Source: CAVOOW01 sp963697675 (GTDB taxonomy: Bacteria; Actinomycetota; Actinomycetes; JACCUZ01). Taken from it: 64,000 nt of DNA. Numbering within the stretch: the first letter of the stretch is position 1; each line of letters starts with the position of its first letter. The stretch spans positions 868,001 through 932,000 of the forward strand of contig CAVOOW010000006.1 of assembly GCA_963697675.1 (NCBI GenBank). Direction: 5' to 3'. Below, one piece after another: positions 1-10,572 of this stretch. Position numbers and translations under genes: made by a program. The notes under the pieces are model-generated. The model was not told the DNA's origin. It saw nothing but the letters and a program-made list of their open reading frames with translations, and searched no databases.

Positions 1-59
1 GTGACAGCGCCCACGGCAATGAAGATCGCGACCAGCGACGTGATTCGGGTGGGTTTCAC
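1..59 (-). CDS. DUF3180 family membrane protein, N-terminal fragment
   Basis: Only the first 19 or so codons lie in the window; the gene runs off the left edge. It starts with GTG at 59, which overlaps the folK stop codon as GTGA, so it is the last visible gene of the folate operon. The translation begins MKPTRITSLVAIFIAVGAV, a short basic start followed by a hydrophobic segment. This is how DUF3180 proteins begin, and they normally follow folK in actinobacteria. The function of that family is not known to me. The assignment rests on a short fragment plus position. Confidence 0.65.
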   Translation of the reverse strand, partial: MKPTRITSLVAIFIAVGAV

Positions 60-574
60 GCCCGCGCCACCGGGAGCTCCAACGCGAGGTCAGCCCGCAG
101 CCGTACACCCGTGACGTCCATGTCGGCCAGCAGGTCGGCAGCCCGGCGCCCGTCGGGAAGGGCTGCGTCGCTGTCGACGGCAGACCAGGGCACCAGCACG
201 AAGGCACGCTCGGCGGCCCGCGGGTGTGGCAGCACCAGGTCGGCGTCATCGACGACCTCGTCGCTGATCGTCAGCAGGTCGACGTCGAGGGTGCGTGGCC
301 CCCATCGCTGCTCCCGCACGCGCGCGAACCGCGCCTCCACGGTGTGGGCCAGGTCGAGCAGGGCGTGCGCCGTGAGGTCGGTCTCGACGACTACGACAGC
401 GTTGAGAAAGTCGGCCTGCTCGGGACCACCCACCGGATCGGTCTCGTAGACGGGCGACACGGCGACGACCTGCCCTGCGGCGGACAGCGCATCGACCGCC
501 CCCTGCAACAGGGCCAGCCGATCACCCAGGTTGCTGCCGAGCCCCAGCACCGCTCGCCGCACGCCCCGGCTCAT
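56..574 (-). CDS. folK: 2-amino-4-hydroxy-6-hydroxymethyldihydropteridine pyrophosphokinase (HPPK)
   Basis: FolK transfers pyrophosphate from ATP to 6-hydroxymethyl-dihydropterin, giving the substrate of FolP. The protein has about 172 residues, normal for the family. It opens with VLGLGSNLGD and carries the HPPK signature RWGPRTLDVDLL, whose two aspartates bind magnesium-ATP. The ATG at 574 overlaps the folB stop as ATGA; a longer upstream reading is possible but would run inside folB. The 3' end overlaps the DUF3180 start. It is part of the cluster folE-folP-folB-folK, so expression is very likely coupled. Confidence 0.93.
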   Translation of the reverse strand: MSRGVRRAVLGLGSNLGDRLALLQGAVDALSAAGQVVAVSPVYETDPVGGPEQADFLNAVVVVETDLTAHALLDLAHTVEARFARVREQRWGPRTLDVDLLTISDEVVDDADLVLPHPRAAERAFVLVPWSAVDSDAALPDGRRAADLLADMDVTGVRLRADLALELPVARA

Positions 575-939
575 CGGCGATCGCGCACGATGGTGACCGC
601 GACGTCCTGGAACGGCACGCCGACCGGAGCCTCGGGCTTGTGCACCGTCACCTCGACGCTTTCGACGAGCGGCCGGGACAGGCACACAGCGGCGATGCGC
701 GCGGCAAGGGTCTCGAGCAGGTTGACCGGTCCGCCTTCGACAACAGCGACGACCTCGGCGGCGAGCTCGCCATAGTGCACGGTGTCGGCCACGTCGTCCG
801 ACTTGGCGGCCTGGCGGGTGTCGACCTCGAGCACGAGGTCGACGAGGAACGTCTGGCCCGCTTCGCGCTCCTCCGGGTAGACGCCGTGGTGACCCCGGGC
901 GCCCAACCCGCGCAACGTGATGCGATCTACATCGCTCAC
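571..939 (-). CDS. folB: dihydroneopterin aldolase
   Basis: FolB cleaves 7,8-dihydroneopterin to 6-hydroxymethyl-dihydropterin and glycolaldehyde. The 122-residue product matches the family length. It starts DRITLRGLGARGHHGVYPEE, has the catalytic-site segment LLETLAARIA, and ends with a stretch containing VTVHKPEAPV, where the lysine is typical of the active site. The GTG start at 939 is chosen because GAGGAG lies about 6 bases upstream. The gene lies 58 bases after folP and overlaps folK by four bases. Confidence 0.93.
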   Translation of the reverse strand: MSDVDRITLRGLGARGHHGVYPEEREAGQTFLVDLVLEVDTRQAAKSDDVADTVHYGELAAEVVAVVEGGPVNLLETLAARIAAVCLSRPLVESVEVTVHKPEAPVGVPFQDVAVTIVRDRR

Positions 940-997
940 ACCGTCTCCTCGCTCACGCTCGTCGACCGTGCTGGCAATTGTGCTGTGCCCAATTCGC

Positions 998-1900
998 TCA
1001 CGTGACGTCCCGCCCGTGCTTGGCGGCCTCGAGAGCAGCAACGACGCGTACGGCGTCGGCGCTGCCGGCGACATCGTGCACGCGCACCCCCCATGCTCCG
1101 TGCGCGGCAAGCAGCGAGGTGAGTGCCGTCGTGGCGTCTGCCCGACGGTCGGCAGGGCGCGGCTCACCGCTTCCGTCGGCGAGCAGCGTGCCGAGGAACC
1201 CCTTGCGTGAGGCGCCGACGAGCACTGGCCGACCCAGAGCCTGCAACGCTTCGAAGTGGGCGAGCAATGACCAGTTGTGCAAGCCCTGCTTGGCAAAACC
1301 GAGTCCCGGGTCGATGACGACGTAGTCGCGGCTGAGTCCCTGCTCGGCCAGGTCGGCCAGCCGTGACTCCAGCTCCGCGACGACCTCAGCGACCACGTCG
1401 TCGTACACCGCCCTGGTGTCCATGTCGGCACTGTGGCCGCGCCAGTGCATGGCGACGAACGGCACCTCGAGGGCGGCGACGGTGCGGGCCATCGCTTTGT
1501 CGGCGAGTCCGCCGCTGACGTCGTTGACGAGGCAGGCGCCGGCCTCGACCGCGGCCGACGCCGTTCTGGCGCGCATCGTGTCGATGCTGACCGGCACTCC
1601 TGCCTCGGCGAGCGCCCGCACGACCGGCAGCACGCGGCGGGTCTCCCGTGCCGCGTCGACACGCTGCGCGCCGGGGCGGGTCGACTCACCGCCGACGTCT
1701 ACGAGGTCGGCGCCTTCGGCGACCATCGCGAGGCCGTGGGCGACAGCGGCGCCTGCGTCGAGGAACTCGCCGCCGTCGGAGAAGGAGTCAGGCGTGACGT
1801 TGAGCACTCCCATGACGAGGCACCGCTGCAGGCCGGACAGGGCTGGGGGCAGCCCGCGGAGCACCGGCTGCTGGATCTGCGGCGAGACCATGGTCGTCAT
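998..1900 (-). CDS. folP: dihydropteroate synthase
   Basis: FolP condenses 6-hydroxymethyl-dihydropterin pyrophosphate with p-aminobenzoate. It is the target of sulfonamides. The TIM-barrel motifs are complete: MGVLNVTPDSFSDGG near residue 30, DVGGESTRPGA, VNDVSGG, IDPGLGFAKQ and GASRKGFLG. At about 300 residues it is a normal length. ATG codons lie at 1900 and 1891; I give the first, but the second is equally possible. It follows folE by 38 bases. Confidence 0.95.
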   Translation of the reverse strand: MTTMVSPQIQQPVLRGLPPALSGLQRCLVMGVLNVTPDSFSDGGEFLDAGAAVAHGLAMVAEGADLVDVGGESTRPGAQRVDAARETRRVLPVVRALAEAGVPVSIDTMRARTASAAVEAGACLVNDVSGGLADKAMARTVAALEVPFVAMHWRGHSADMDTRAVYDDVVAEVVAELESRLADLAEQGLSRDYVVIDPGLGFAKQGLHNWSLLAHFEALQALGRPVLVGASRKGFLGTLLADGSGEPRPADRRADATTALTSLLAAHGAWGVRVHDVAGSADAVRVVAALEAAKHGRDVT

Positions 1901-1938
1901 CGCACGGTCATCGGGCGGTCACCAGGCGGCCGTCGGGC

Positions 1939-2577
1939 TCATCGCGCCACGATGAGGCTCATCGCCTCGGCCCGCGTCGCGGGATCTCGCAGCTGACCGC
2001 GCACCGCCGACGTCACCGTCCTGGCTCCCGGTTTGCGGATGCCCCGCATCGACATGCACAGGTGCTCGCACTCGACGACGACGATGACGCCGCGCGGCTC
2101 GACGATGCGCATCAGGGAGTCGGCTATCTGCGTCGTCATGCGCTCCTGCACCTGCGGCCGCCGCGCGTACACATCGACCAGGCGGGCCAGCTTTGACAGC
2201 CCGGTGATGCGACCGCCCGACGGGATGTAGCCCACGTGTGCGACGCCGGTGAACGGCACGAGGTGATGCTCGCAGTGGCTGCGTACCTCGATGTCCTTGA
2301 CCAGGACCATCTCGTCGTGGCCGAGCTCGAAGGTGGTGGTGAGGACGTCCTCCGGCTCCTGCCAGAGCCCGGCGAAGATCTCCTGGTAGGACCGGGCGAC
2401 CCGGTCGGGGGTGTTGCGGAGCCCGTCGCGCTCGGGATCTTCACCGATCGCGACGAGCAGGTCGCGGATGGCCCGCCGCACTCCGTCGGCGTCGTAGGTG
2501 GAGAGACGCCGCCCGCGTGGCGCTCCGACACCGTCCTCGGGCGCGGTCGCCCCGGTGAACTCACGCGCCTCGACCAC
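1939..2577 (-). CDS. folE: GTP cyclohydrolase I
   Basis: FolE converts GTP to 7,8-dihydroneopterin triphosphate, the first step of folate synthesis. The core motifs are present: [13 protein letters not shown], with zinc-binding Cys and catalytic His residues, then the second zinc Cys in [11 protein letters not shown] start it at the GTG at 2577, giving 212 residues. The frame is open upstream and joins to ftsH, but the actinobacterial FolE start region (acidic, then [13 protein letters not shown]) fits the GTG. The intended ftsH stop lies only a few bases upstream, so the two genes are probably coupled. Confidence 0.93.
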   Translation of the reverse strand: MVEAREFTGATAPEDGVGAPRGRRLSTYDADGVRRAIRDLLVAIGEDPERDGLRNTPDRVARSYQEIFAGLWQEPEDVLTTTFELGHDEMVLVKDIEVRSHCEHHLVPFTGVAHVGYIPSGGRITGLSKLARLVDVYARRPQVQERMTTQIADSLMRIVEPRGVIVVVECEHLCMSMRGIRKPGARTVTSAVRGQLRDPATRAEAMSLIVAR

Positions 2578-2582
2578 TGAGG

Positions 2583-4641
<2,059 letters not shown>

Positions 4642-5071
4642 CGAACCGGGGCGGGTCGCCCCGTCCCTCCTGCCGAACGTAGGTGTCTCGAAAGGTGAAC
4701 GGTACACCGGGGCAGCGGCAGGCGTCTTTCGCGGCTCTGTTGCCGGACGCTGATCCCGATGCCCACCTAACGGCCTGGTCAACCTCCCGTTCCCGCGGGC
4801 CCCGCGGACGCCTTCCGCTGAGGGCCGAACGGCGCCGCTGGCCGGCCAGGCTCGGCGGCGTCCTAGACACGACCGATCCACCACGGCGGCCGCGGGCTCG
4901 TACGACGTGTGCGGGGCCGGCGGGACGCCGGGAGCCGACCATGGGACACCTAGGTGGTCACTGAGGCTGGAGTGACGTCAAAGGCGGCATGGGAGGCACA
5001 TCCGTCCGCGCACCAGTTGTGTCCGTGACCGAACCCCGGGCGGCTGACGCCTCAGCGCGAGGCGACTCCGC
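4642..5071. other. intergenic region between hpt and ftsH
   Basis: About 430 bases without a credible gene. It should contain the promoter of ftsH if that gene is not read through from hpt. Two small palindromes are visible: cacctaggtg at 4947-4956, and gtcact/agtgac arms at 4957-4976 around an 8-base loop. They could be an operator or a weak terminator of hpt; nothing in the sequence decides this. Confidence 0.4.
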
Positions 5072-5627
5072 TCAGTCGGAGTAGACGTGCGGCGCCAGCG
5101 TGCCGACGAAGGGCACGTTGCGATAGCGCTGGTCGTAGTCCAGGCCGTAGCCGATCACGAACTCGTTGGGGATGTCGAAACCGACGTATCGAACGGGCAC
5201 GTCGACCTGGGCCGCCTCCGGCTTGCGCAGCAGCGTGCAGACCTCCACGGAGGCGGGGCCGCGGGACGAGAGGTTGGACATCAGCCAGGACAGGGTCAGT
5301 CCCGAGTCGATGATGTCCTCGACGATGAGCACGTTGCGATCGGTGATGTCACGGTCGAGGTCCTTGAGGATCCGCACGACACCGGAGGACTTGGTGCCCG
5401 AGCCGTAGGAGGACACCGCCATCCAGTCCATCTCGAGGTGGGACCCGATCGCGCGCGCAAGGTCGGCCATCACCATCACGGCCCCCTTGAGCACGCCTAC
5501 GAGCAGCAGGTCCTTGCCCGTCGTAGTCGCGACCGATCTCGTCGGCCATCTCCCGCAGCCGCGCAGCGATCTGTTCCTCGGTGATGAGCACCTTCTCGAG
5601 GTCGGTGCCGAGGTCCTTCTCGTCCAC
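5072..5627 (-). CDS. hpt: hypoxanthine phosphoribosyltransferase (one-base frameshift)
   Basis: Hpt salvages hypoxanthine and guanine with PRPP. The GTG at 5627 (AGGAG about 10 bases upstream) starts [15 protein letters not shown]. The PRPP-binding loop [14 protein letters not shown] is represented by [16 protein letters not shown], and the C-terminus contains [17 protein letters not shown]. The frame breaks after GRDYDG. Removing one base from the G3 run (plus-strand 5517-5519) restores [19 protein letters not shown]. This is therefore probably an intact gene with a one-base insertion in the sequence. It lies 17 bases after tilS, as in other actinobacteria. Confidence 0.9.
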
Positions 5628-5643
5628 TCGCGATCGCTCCTGT

Positions 5644-6654
5644 CTAGTCCGGGCCACTGCTCGTGATCTGACTGCCCGTGGTCTGGCTGCCGTTGCTGAA
5701 GCGCAGCCTGCCACACCGCCGCGCGACGCTGACCTGGCCCGGCAGGTCGAGCGGGCCCTGCCCGTGCCAGTCCGTCACGAGCCGGTCAAGCTCGCCGACG
5801 TGGCCGGCCGAGAGGTCGCCGGCGGGAGAGCCCGCGTCGAGCGCCGCGCGCCGCAGCAGCCGGGTGCGCACGGCCGCGGGCAGCGCAGCGAGGGCCGGCA
5901 CGTCGAGACCCTCGCCCGCGTCGTCGTACACCTGCTTGGCCGCCTGCTCGGCCCAGGTGTCGAGCGCGTCCGCGTCGGCGCGCAAGAGAGACGCGGTACG
6001 CGCGAGCGCGGCTGTCACGCCCGGGCCGAGCGCGGCCTCGAGCGCGGGCAGCGCCGCGTGGCGCACCCGCGACCGGCCGAACGACGAGTCGGCGTTGTGC
6101 GGGTCCTCCCAGGTCTCGAGGCCGGCTGCGGCGCTGCGGACGACCGCGCGGTCGAGGTCGAGCAGCGGGCGCCGGTATCGGCCGCTGCGGGCGGCCATGC
6201 CGGACAGCGAGCGCGCTCCCGAGCCTCGTGCCAGCCCGAGCAGCACCGTCTCGGCCTGGTCGTCCCGGGTGTGCCCGAGCAGCACGGTCGCGGCGCCCAG
6301 CCGGTCGGCCGCGTCCTCGAGGGCCCGGTATCGCGCCGCGCGGGCGGCTGCCTCGGGGCCGCCGGCCCGCCCGACGTCGACGGTCGCGACGTGGACAGGG
6401 TCGAGGCCGAGGCGGGTCAGCCGGCCGGCAAGCGCCGACGCCCGGTCGGCGGAGCCGGTCTGCAGCTGGTGGTCAACGGTGACCGCTCCGGCGCGCAAGC
6501 CGGCACGTGGCGCCTCGAAGGCCGTCGCCGCCGCCAGGGCCAGCGAGTCGGCGCCGCCGCTGCAGGCCACCAGCAGGAGGTCGCCGGGCGCGAGGTCGCG
6601 CACGGCGGCGCGGACAGCCGCTCGTACGGCGGCAACTGCCGGTGCGGGCCCCAT
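5644..6654 (-). CDS. tilS: tRNA(Ile)-lysidine synthetase
   Basis: TilS modifies the wobble cytidine of the CAU anticodon of tRNA-Ile to lysidine, changing its specificity from AUG to AUA. The N-terminal PP-loop ATPase motif is [12 protein letters not shown], and the family motif [22 protein letters not shown] follows. The ATG at 6654 gives about 336 residues; an earlier in-frame codon at 6675 is less likely. The C-terminal part is typical of the short actinobacterial form. The next gene downstream is hpt. Confidence 0.93.
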   Translation of the reverse strand: MGPAPAVAAVRAAVRAAVRDLAPGDLLLVACSGGADSLALAAATAFEAPRAGLRAGAVTVDHQLQTGSADRASALAGRLTRLGLDPVHVATVDVGRAGGPEAAARAARYRALEDAADRLGAATVLLGHTRDDQAETVLLGLARGSGARSLSGMAARSGRYRRPLLDLDRAVVRSAAAGLETWEDPHNADSSFGRSRVRHAALPALEAALGPGVTAALARTASLLRADADALDTWAEQAAKQVYDDAGEGLDVPALAALPAAVRTRLLRRAALDAGSPAGDLSAGHVGELDRLVTDWHGQGPLDLPGQVSVARRCGRLRFSNGSQTTGSQITSSGPD

Positions 6655-6682
6655 GCCAGCACGGTAGCCACCCACGCCCTCG

Positions 6683-6774
6683 GGAATCGACCACGTTCAG
6701 CAGGCCGGCGGACGGTTCGCAATGCCTGCACGCCTTGCGAACCGTCCGTACACATGGTGAACGTGGTCGATTCC
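6683..6774. repeat. 92-bp nested palindrome, family 1, copy 1
   Basis: Perfect 17-bp outer arms at 6683-6699 (ggaatcgaccacgttca) and 6758-6774 enclose perfect 13-bp inner arms at 6710-6722 (ggacggttcgcaa) and 6735-6747, around a 12-base loop. It lies 26 bases downstream of the zincin stop codon and 28 bases before the tilS start, so it is both a probable transcription end and part of the tilS leader. Copies of identical length occur at 10473-10564 and 60986-61077. Confidence 0.9.
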
Positions 6775-6800
6775 GGGGCGGGGTGATGTCGGCGATGCGG

Positions 6801-7904
6801 TCAGGCCTCGAGCTCACGCAGTCCGACGACGCGGTCCACCCAGTCGCGCGGCGCGGCCAGCTCCTCCTTGGTCGGCAGGTTGGCCGGCGACTCCCAGACG
6901 CGGTTGAAACCGGTCATCCCCGCGTGGCCGACAGCCGCGCGCACGAAGCGCTCACCGTCGCGGTACTGGCGCATCTTGGCGTCGATGCCGAGCAGCCGTC
7001 GTACGACCGACTCGACTCGGCCCGCCTCCTTGCGGCGACGCTGGAACTTCGCCCGGATGTCACCGACCGACGGGATCACGGCCGGCCCGACGCCGTCCAT
7101 CACGAAGTCCGCATGGCCCTCGAGCAGCGACATCAGCGCCGTGATGCGGTCGAGGATCTCCCGCTGCGCGGGGGTCTGCACGGCCTCGACGAGCGAGCCG
7201 CCCTCGGACGACGAGTCCGGGTCGAAGCCGTCCCGCACCGCTTCGTAGGCCGCGCTGGCCGCCGACCGCAGCCGCCGGGCGATCGCCGACGGGTCGACGT
7301 CGGTCGCAGAAACGAACGCCTCGATCTCGGACATCACGTGGTCGCGCAGCCACGGCACGCCGCCGAACTGGACGCGGTGGGTCTCCTCGTGCAGGCACAC
7401 CCAGAGCCGGAAGTCGCGCGGGTCGACCCCCATCTCGCGCTCGGTCGACACGATGTTCGGCGCGACGAGCAGCAGCCGGCCCGGACGGGGCTCGGCCGTG
7501 TCGCCGTACGGCGGAAAGAGCTCGTACTGCCCGAGCACCTTGGTCGCGAGGAACGCCAGCAACGAGCCGGTCTGCACGCCGGTGACCCTCGAGCCGACGG
7601 CGTTCGCGACGGCCGAAGGTGGCCGGTCCTGCTGGATCTTCGTGATGAGCGGCTCGAGCACGGTCTGGAAGCCCGCGGCGTTGGCCTGGATCCAGCCCGG
7701 CCGGTCGATCACCGCGACGCTGGCGCCTTCGGTCGACGCGTGCAGCCCGGTGAAGCCGGCGACGTGCTCGTGTGCCTCGGCGGCGTAGACACGCAGCTGG
7801 GCAACGGCCTCGCGGGCCTCGACCGCGGAGATCTGCGGGCCGGGGCGCACCAGCTTCGTGGCGGTGGCGACGGCCAGGTCCCAGTCGACCATGGAGGAGT
7901 TCAT
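6801..7904 (-). CDS. DUF2342 zinc-dependent metalloprotease-like protein
   Basis: A zincin-like protein of about 367 residues. The zinc motif is CLHEETHRVQF, with a downstream LEGHADFVMDGVG segment as a possible further metal or active-site element. This matches the actinobacterial DUF2342 family, sometimes annotated as associated with coenzyme F420, found next to dacB and tilS. The substrate is unknown. I chose the ATG at 7904; another in-frame ATG at 7892 begins MVDWDLAVATA, where homologues commonly align. No clear ribosome-binding site decides between them. Confidence 0.8.
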   Translation of the reverse strand: MNSSMVDWDLAVATATKLVRPGPQISAVEAREAVAQLRVYAAEAHEHVAGFTGLHASTEGASVAVIDRPGWIQANAAGFQTVLEPLITKIQQDRPPSAVANAVGSRVTGVQTGSLLAFLATKVLGQYELFPPYGDTAEPRPGRLLLVAPNIVSTEREMGVDPRDFRLWVCLHEETHRVQFGGVPWLRDHVMSEIEAFVSATDVDPSAIARRLRSAASAAYEAVRDGFDPDSSSEGGSLVEAVQTPAQREILDRITALMSLLEGHADFVMDGVGPAVIPSVGDIRAKFQRRRKEAGRVESVVRRLLGIDAKMRQYRDGERFVRAAVGHAGMTGFNRVWESPANLPTKEELAAPRDWVDRVVGLRELEA

Positions 7905-7984
7905 CGATTCACCGTACGTCGTGGGGCGTCCCCAGGCTGCAGACCGGTCATGCGGGGTCACCTCTGGGATGGCGGGGAACCAAA

Positions 7985-8014
7985 GGCCCGCCTGGTCACG
8001 AAACCAGGCGGGCC
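7985..8014 (-). terminator. 12-bp perfect hairpin terminator of the GPGG gene
   Basis: The arms ggcccgcctggt (7985-7996) and accaggcgggcc (8003-8014) pair perfectly around a 6-base loop, about 30 bases downstream of the small membrane-protein stop codon. There is no long U tract, which is usual for GC-rich actinobacteria. Confidence 0.85.
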
Positions 8015-8045
8015 GTCAGTCAGGTGGGTGTTGTCGGAGAAAGCG

Positions 8046-8192
8046 TCAGCTGAAAACGCTGACGCCGCCGGGTCCGACGAGGAACGCGACGACGATCAGG
8101 ACGATCCCGACGAGCATCTGACCGCGGACCAGGGTGACAACCCCCCAGATGCCGATCAGTACGGCAAGAATCCAGAGCAGCAAGTGAAACAT
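8046..8192 (-). CDS. GPGG-motif small membrane protein
   Basis: A 48-residue protein that is almost wholly hydrophobic, with two membrane segments (about 3-21 and 26-40) joined by a short VRGQ turn. It ends VGPGGVSVFS, the motif that names this small actinobacterial family. The ATG at 8192 is preceded by aaaggaggcaccc, a strong ribosome-binding site, which supports a real gene despite its size. A strong terminator follows, so it is probably transcribed alone. Function unknown. Confidence 0.8.
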   Translation of the reverse strand: MFHLLLWILAVLIGIWGVVTLVRGQMLVGIVLIVVAFLVGPGGVSVFS

Positions 8193-8323
8193 GGGTGCCT
8201 CCTTTCGAGCGGCAATGGTTCCCGGCCTCGCCGCGGTCAACCATCGGAGAGCGGGGAACTTTACGAATCTGCCGACGGGGCTGGAGGACGAATGCGGCAG
8301 CCCCGCCGCTAAACCCACGAAAC

Positions 8324-8395
8324 GGCGACCGCGGCGGCGAGGCTCAGCGGGGCGACCGCGGCGCCGAGGCTCAGCGGGCGACCGCGGCGGCGAAC
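8324..8395. repeat. 26-27 bp tandem duplication at the dacB stop codon
   Basis: The last codons of dacB plus its stop (gccgcggtcgcccgctgagcc on the minus strand) are followed by a near-identical copy that again contains cgctgagcctcg, and by a partial third copy. It looks like a slippage duplication across the stop codon in non-coding DNA. It may add local hairpin structure. Confidence 0.6.
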
Positions 8396-9851
8396 CGGTC
8401 GAGTGCGGCGCGGGCCGCGAGTGTTCCTGCGGTCGGTACATGATCGGACATCACCACGAAAACGAGGGTTCGTCCTGACTGTTCGGTCACCCCGGCCAGG
8501 GTGCTCACGCCGGTGAGCGTTCCGGTCTTGGCGCGCACCAGACCGGCCCCGGAGTCACTCGGCGGCCGGGTGAACCGGTCCTCCAGCGTGCCCGAGAACC
8601 CTGCCACCGGCAGGCCGGTGAGCAGCGTGCGCAGCACCGGGTGCTCAGTCCCGGCAGCGACCTGGAGCAGCCGGGCCAGCGTGACCGGGGCGATGGCGTC
8701 AGTGCGGGCGAGTCCGCTGCCGTCCCGCAGGTCGAGGCCGGCGGTCGGCACGCCGAGATCGCCCAGGACGTCTGCGACAGTGTCCCGGCCGGCGGTGAAC
8801 GTCCCCGGACTGCCTTGCGCGATGGCCGAGAGGCGGAGCAGCGACTCGGCGAGGTCGTTGTCGCTGGTCGACAGGTCGGCTTCGACGAGCTGAGCCACCG
8901 TCGGCGACAGCACCTGCGCCAGGGTCCGGGCGCCCGCCGGCGACGTCGTACGCCGGACGCTGCCCGTGACGGTGATGCCGCGGGCGGCGAGCAGCTTCGC
9001 CAGGTCACGTCCGGCCGCCATCGCCGGGTCGGGCTCGCGGACGTCCGCGCCGGGCTTCACCCGGCCGCCGTCGACGGAGAGCGCGCTGACCCGGCTGACG
9101 ACACCGGAGCCGACGTAGGTCGCCGGCCAGTCCGGCGAGACCGAAGGCCCGGAGAACAGCGAATCGTCGATGCGCACGGTGACGGTGGGCGCGGCTGAGG
9201 TGCCGGTCGGGCTGGCGCTCGCGGTCGCGTGCCGCCGGTGGGTGGCCGGGCGCGCAGTGCGGCCGCGGTGGCGTCGGCGAGCGCGCTGAGGCTGGCCCGC
9301 CGCGGATAGTCGCGGGCCTTCGGGTCGTGCAGCGCCAGCGTGGTGTCACCGCCGCCGACGAGCACCACCTCGCCGGGCTTGGCACCGGCGACGACCCGCG
9401 TCGCCAGCCGATGCTCCGGCCCCAGCGTCATCAGCGCGGCCGCCGCAGTCGTCAGCTTCGCGATGGAGGCGGGGGTCCGCGCGCGCGCGTCGTCCTGGTC
9501 GAGGAGCACGTCGCCGGTGGCCGCATCGATGACGGTGGCGCCGACACCGGGGCCGAGTGCCGGCCTGCCGAGCAGCGTGCGGAGCCGTCGGGTCGGGATC
9601 GCCGCGGCTGCGCTGGTGGTCGCTGGATCGAGTACGTCCGGTGCCGGTGGCCGGGACGGCGTCGGGCTCGCGCTCGGGGTAGGGGTCGGCGTCGGCGCGC
9701 TGTCGCCGATCAGGCCGGCAGGCAGGTAGCCGGCGGCCTCGAGACCCGCCGCACCGCCGAGCGCGACGACCAGAACGACGGCAGCGCCGATGGCGATCGT
9801 CTTGGCGCGACTGCCGGTGGACGAGGGTTGGCGCGGCTGATCGGCAGCCAA
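8371..9851 (-). CDS. dacB: D-alanyl-D-alanine carboxypeptidase/endopeptidase, PBP4 (DacB) family (frameshift)
   Basis: A serine peptidase of the S13 family that trims or cleaves peptidoglycan cross-links outside the membrane. An N-terminal membrane anchor (about residues 18-40) is followed by a Pro/Thr/Ser linker, the SxxK motif in TPASIAKLT, the SxN motif in STSDNDLAE and the KTG motif in RAKTGTLTG. The two halves are in different frames. Near 9225-9250 a one-base deletion separates the part ending AAALRAR from one reading SASPTGTSAAPTVTVRIDDS. The TTG at 9851 is the start because gaggtgaggg lies directly upstream. It is divergent from ppa. Confidence 0.88.
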
Positions 9852-9867
9852 CCCTCACCTCGATTCA

Positions 9868-9896
9868 TTGACCTCTTCGGGCGTACGAGACACTAT
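9868..9896 (+). promoter_or_regulatory. putative promoter of ppa
   Basis: TTGACC (9868-9873) and CACTAT (9891-9896) with 17-base spacing resemble a housekeeping promoter. It lies about 60 bases before the ppa start, in the short divergent region with dacB. Confidence 0.4.
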
Positions 9897-9955
9897 CCGG
9901 CGGACGTACCCGCGCTTCGCGCGTTGCGGGGTCGGTCGATCGCGAGGGAGATGCC

Positions 9956-10465
9956 GTGGAGTTCGACGTGCTGATCGAGATCCCGAAGGGGAACCGGAAC
10001 AAGTACGAGGTCGATCACCAGACGGGCCGCATCCGCCTCGACCGCATGCTGTTCACGTCCACTCGCTACCCGTCCGACTACGGGTTCATCGAGAACACTC
10101 TCGGCCTGGACGGCGACGCGCTCGACGCGCTCGTACTCCTGGAAGAACCCACCTTTCCCGGGTGCGTGATCCGGGCCCGGCCGCTCGGCATGTTCCGGAT
10201 GACCGATGAGGCCGGCGGCGACGACAAGGTGCTGTGCGTGCCGTCGACCGACCCGCGGTGGGAGCACCTGCGGGACATCCATCACGTCTCGGAGTACGAC
10301 CGCCTGGAGATCCAGCACTTCTTCGAGGTCTACAAGGATCTCGAGCCCGGCAAGTCGGTGGAGGGCGCGACCTGGGTCGGCCGGGTGGACGCCGAAGCGG
10401 AGATCCTCGCGTCCATCCAGCGGCTCGCCGACGCCAAGAAAGCCGGCACCGCCAACCCCTTCTAG
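9956..10465 (+). CDS. ppa: inorganic pyrophosphatase (soluble, family I)
   Basis: Hydrolyses pyrophosphate released by biosynthesis. The 169-residue cytosolic enzyme starts with GTG at 9956 and shows the family I motif [13 protein letters not shown], in which aspartates bind magnesium, plus [13 protein letters not shown] at the substrate site. Length and motifs are complete. The genome also encodes a membrane proton-pumping pyrophosphatase at 44282-46624, so this organism has both soluble and energy-conserving routes. A family 1 palindrome begins 8 bases after the stop codon. Confidence 0.96.
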   Translation: MEFDVLIEIPKGNRNKYEVDHQTGRIRLDRMLFTSTRYPSDYGFIENTLGLDGDALDALVLLEEPTFPGCVIRARPLGMFRMTDEAGGDDKVLCVPSTDPRWEHLRDIHHVSEYDRLEIQHFFEVYKDLEPGKSVEGATWVGRVDAEAEILASIQRLADAKKAGTANPF

Positions 10466-10472
10466 CCGGCCG

Positions 10473-10564
10473 GGAATCGACCACGTTCAGCAGGTCTGCG
10501 GACGGTGCGCAATGCCTGCACGCCTTGCGAACCGTCCGCCCGCATGCTGAACGTGGTCGATTCC
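10473..10564. repeat. 92-bp nested palindrome, family 1, copy 2
   Basis: Same length and orientation as the copy at 6683-6774. The outer 17-bp arms are preserved and the inner arms carry one mismatch (gacggtgcgcaa against ttgcgaaccgtc). It fills the whole gap between the convergent ppa (stop at 10465) and GH53 gene (stop at 10573), 8 bases from each. It therefore probably ends both transcripts. Confidence 0.9.
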
Positions 10565-10572
10565 GACGGGGC

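Noticed and set aside
5072..5716. hpt as a pseudogene
   Set aside because: Only one base in a G3 run breaks it, and the same kind of defect is found in ten other genes of the window, so sequence error is more likely.
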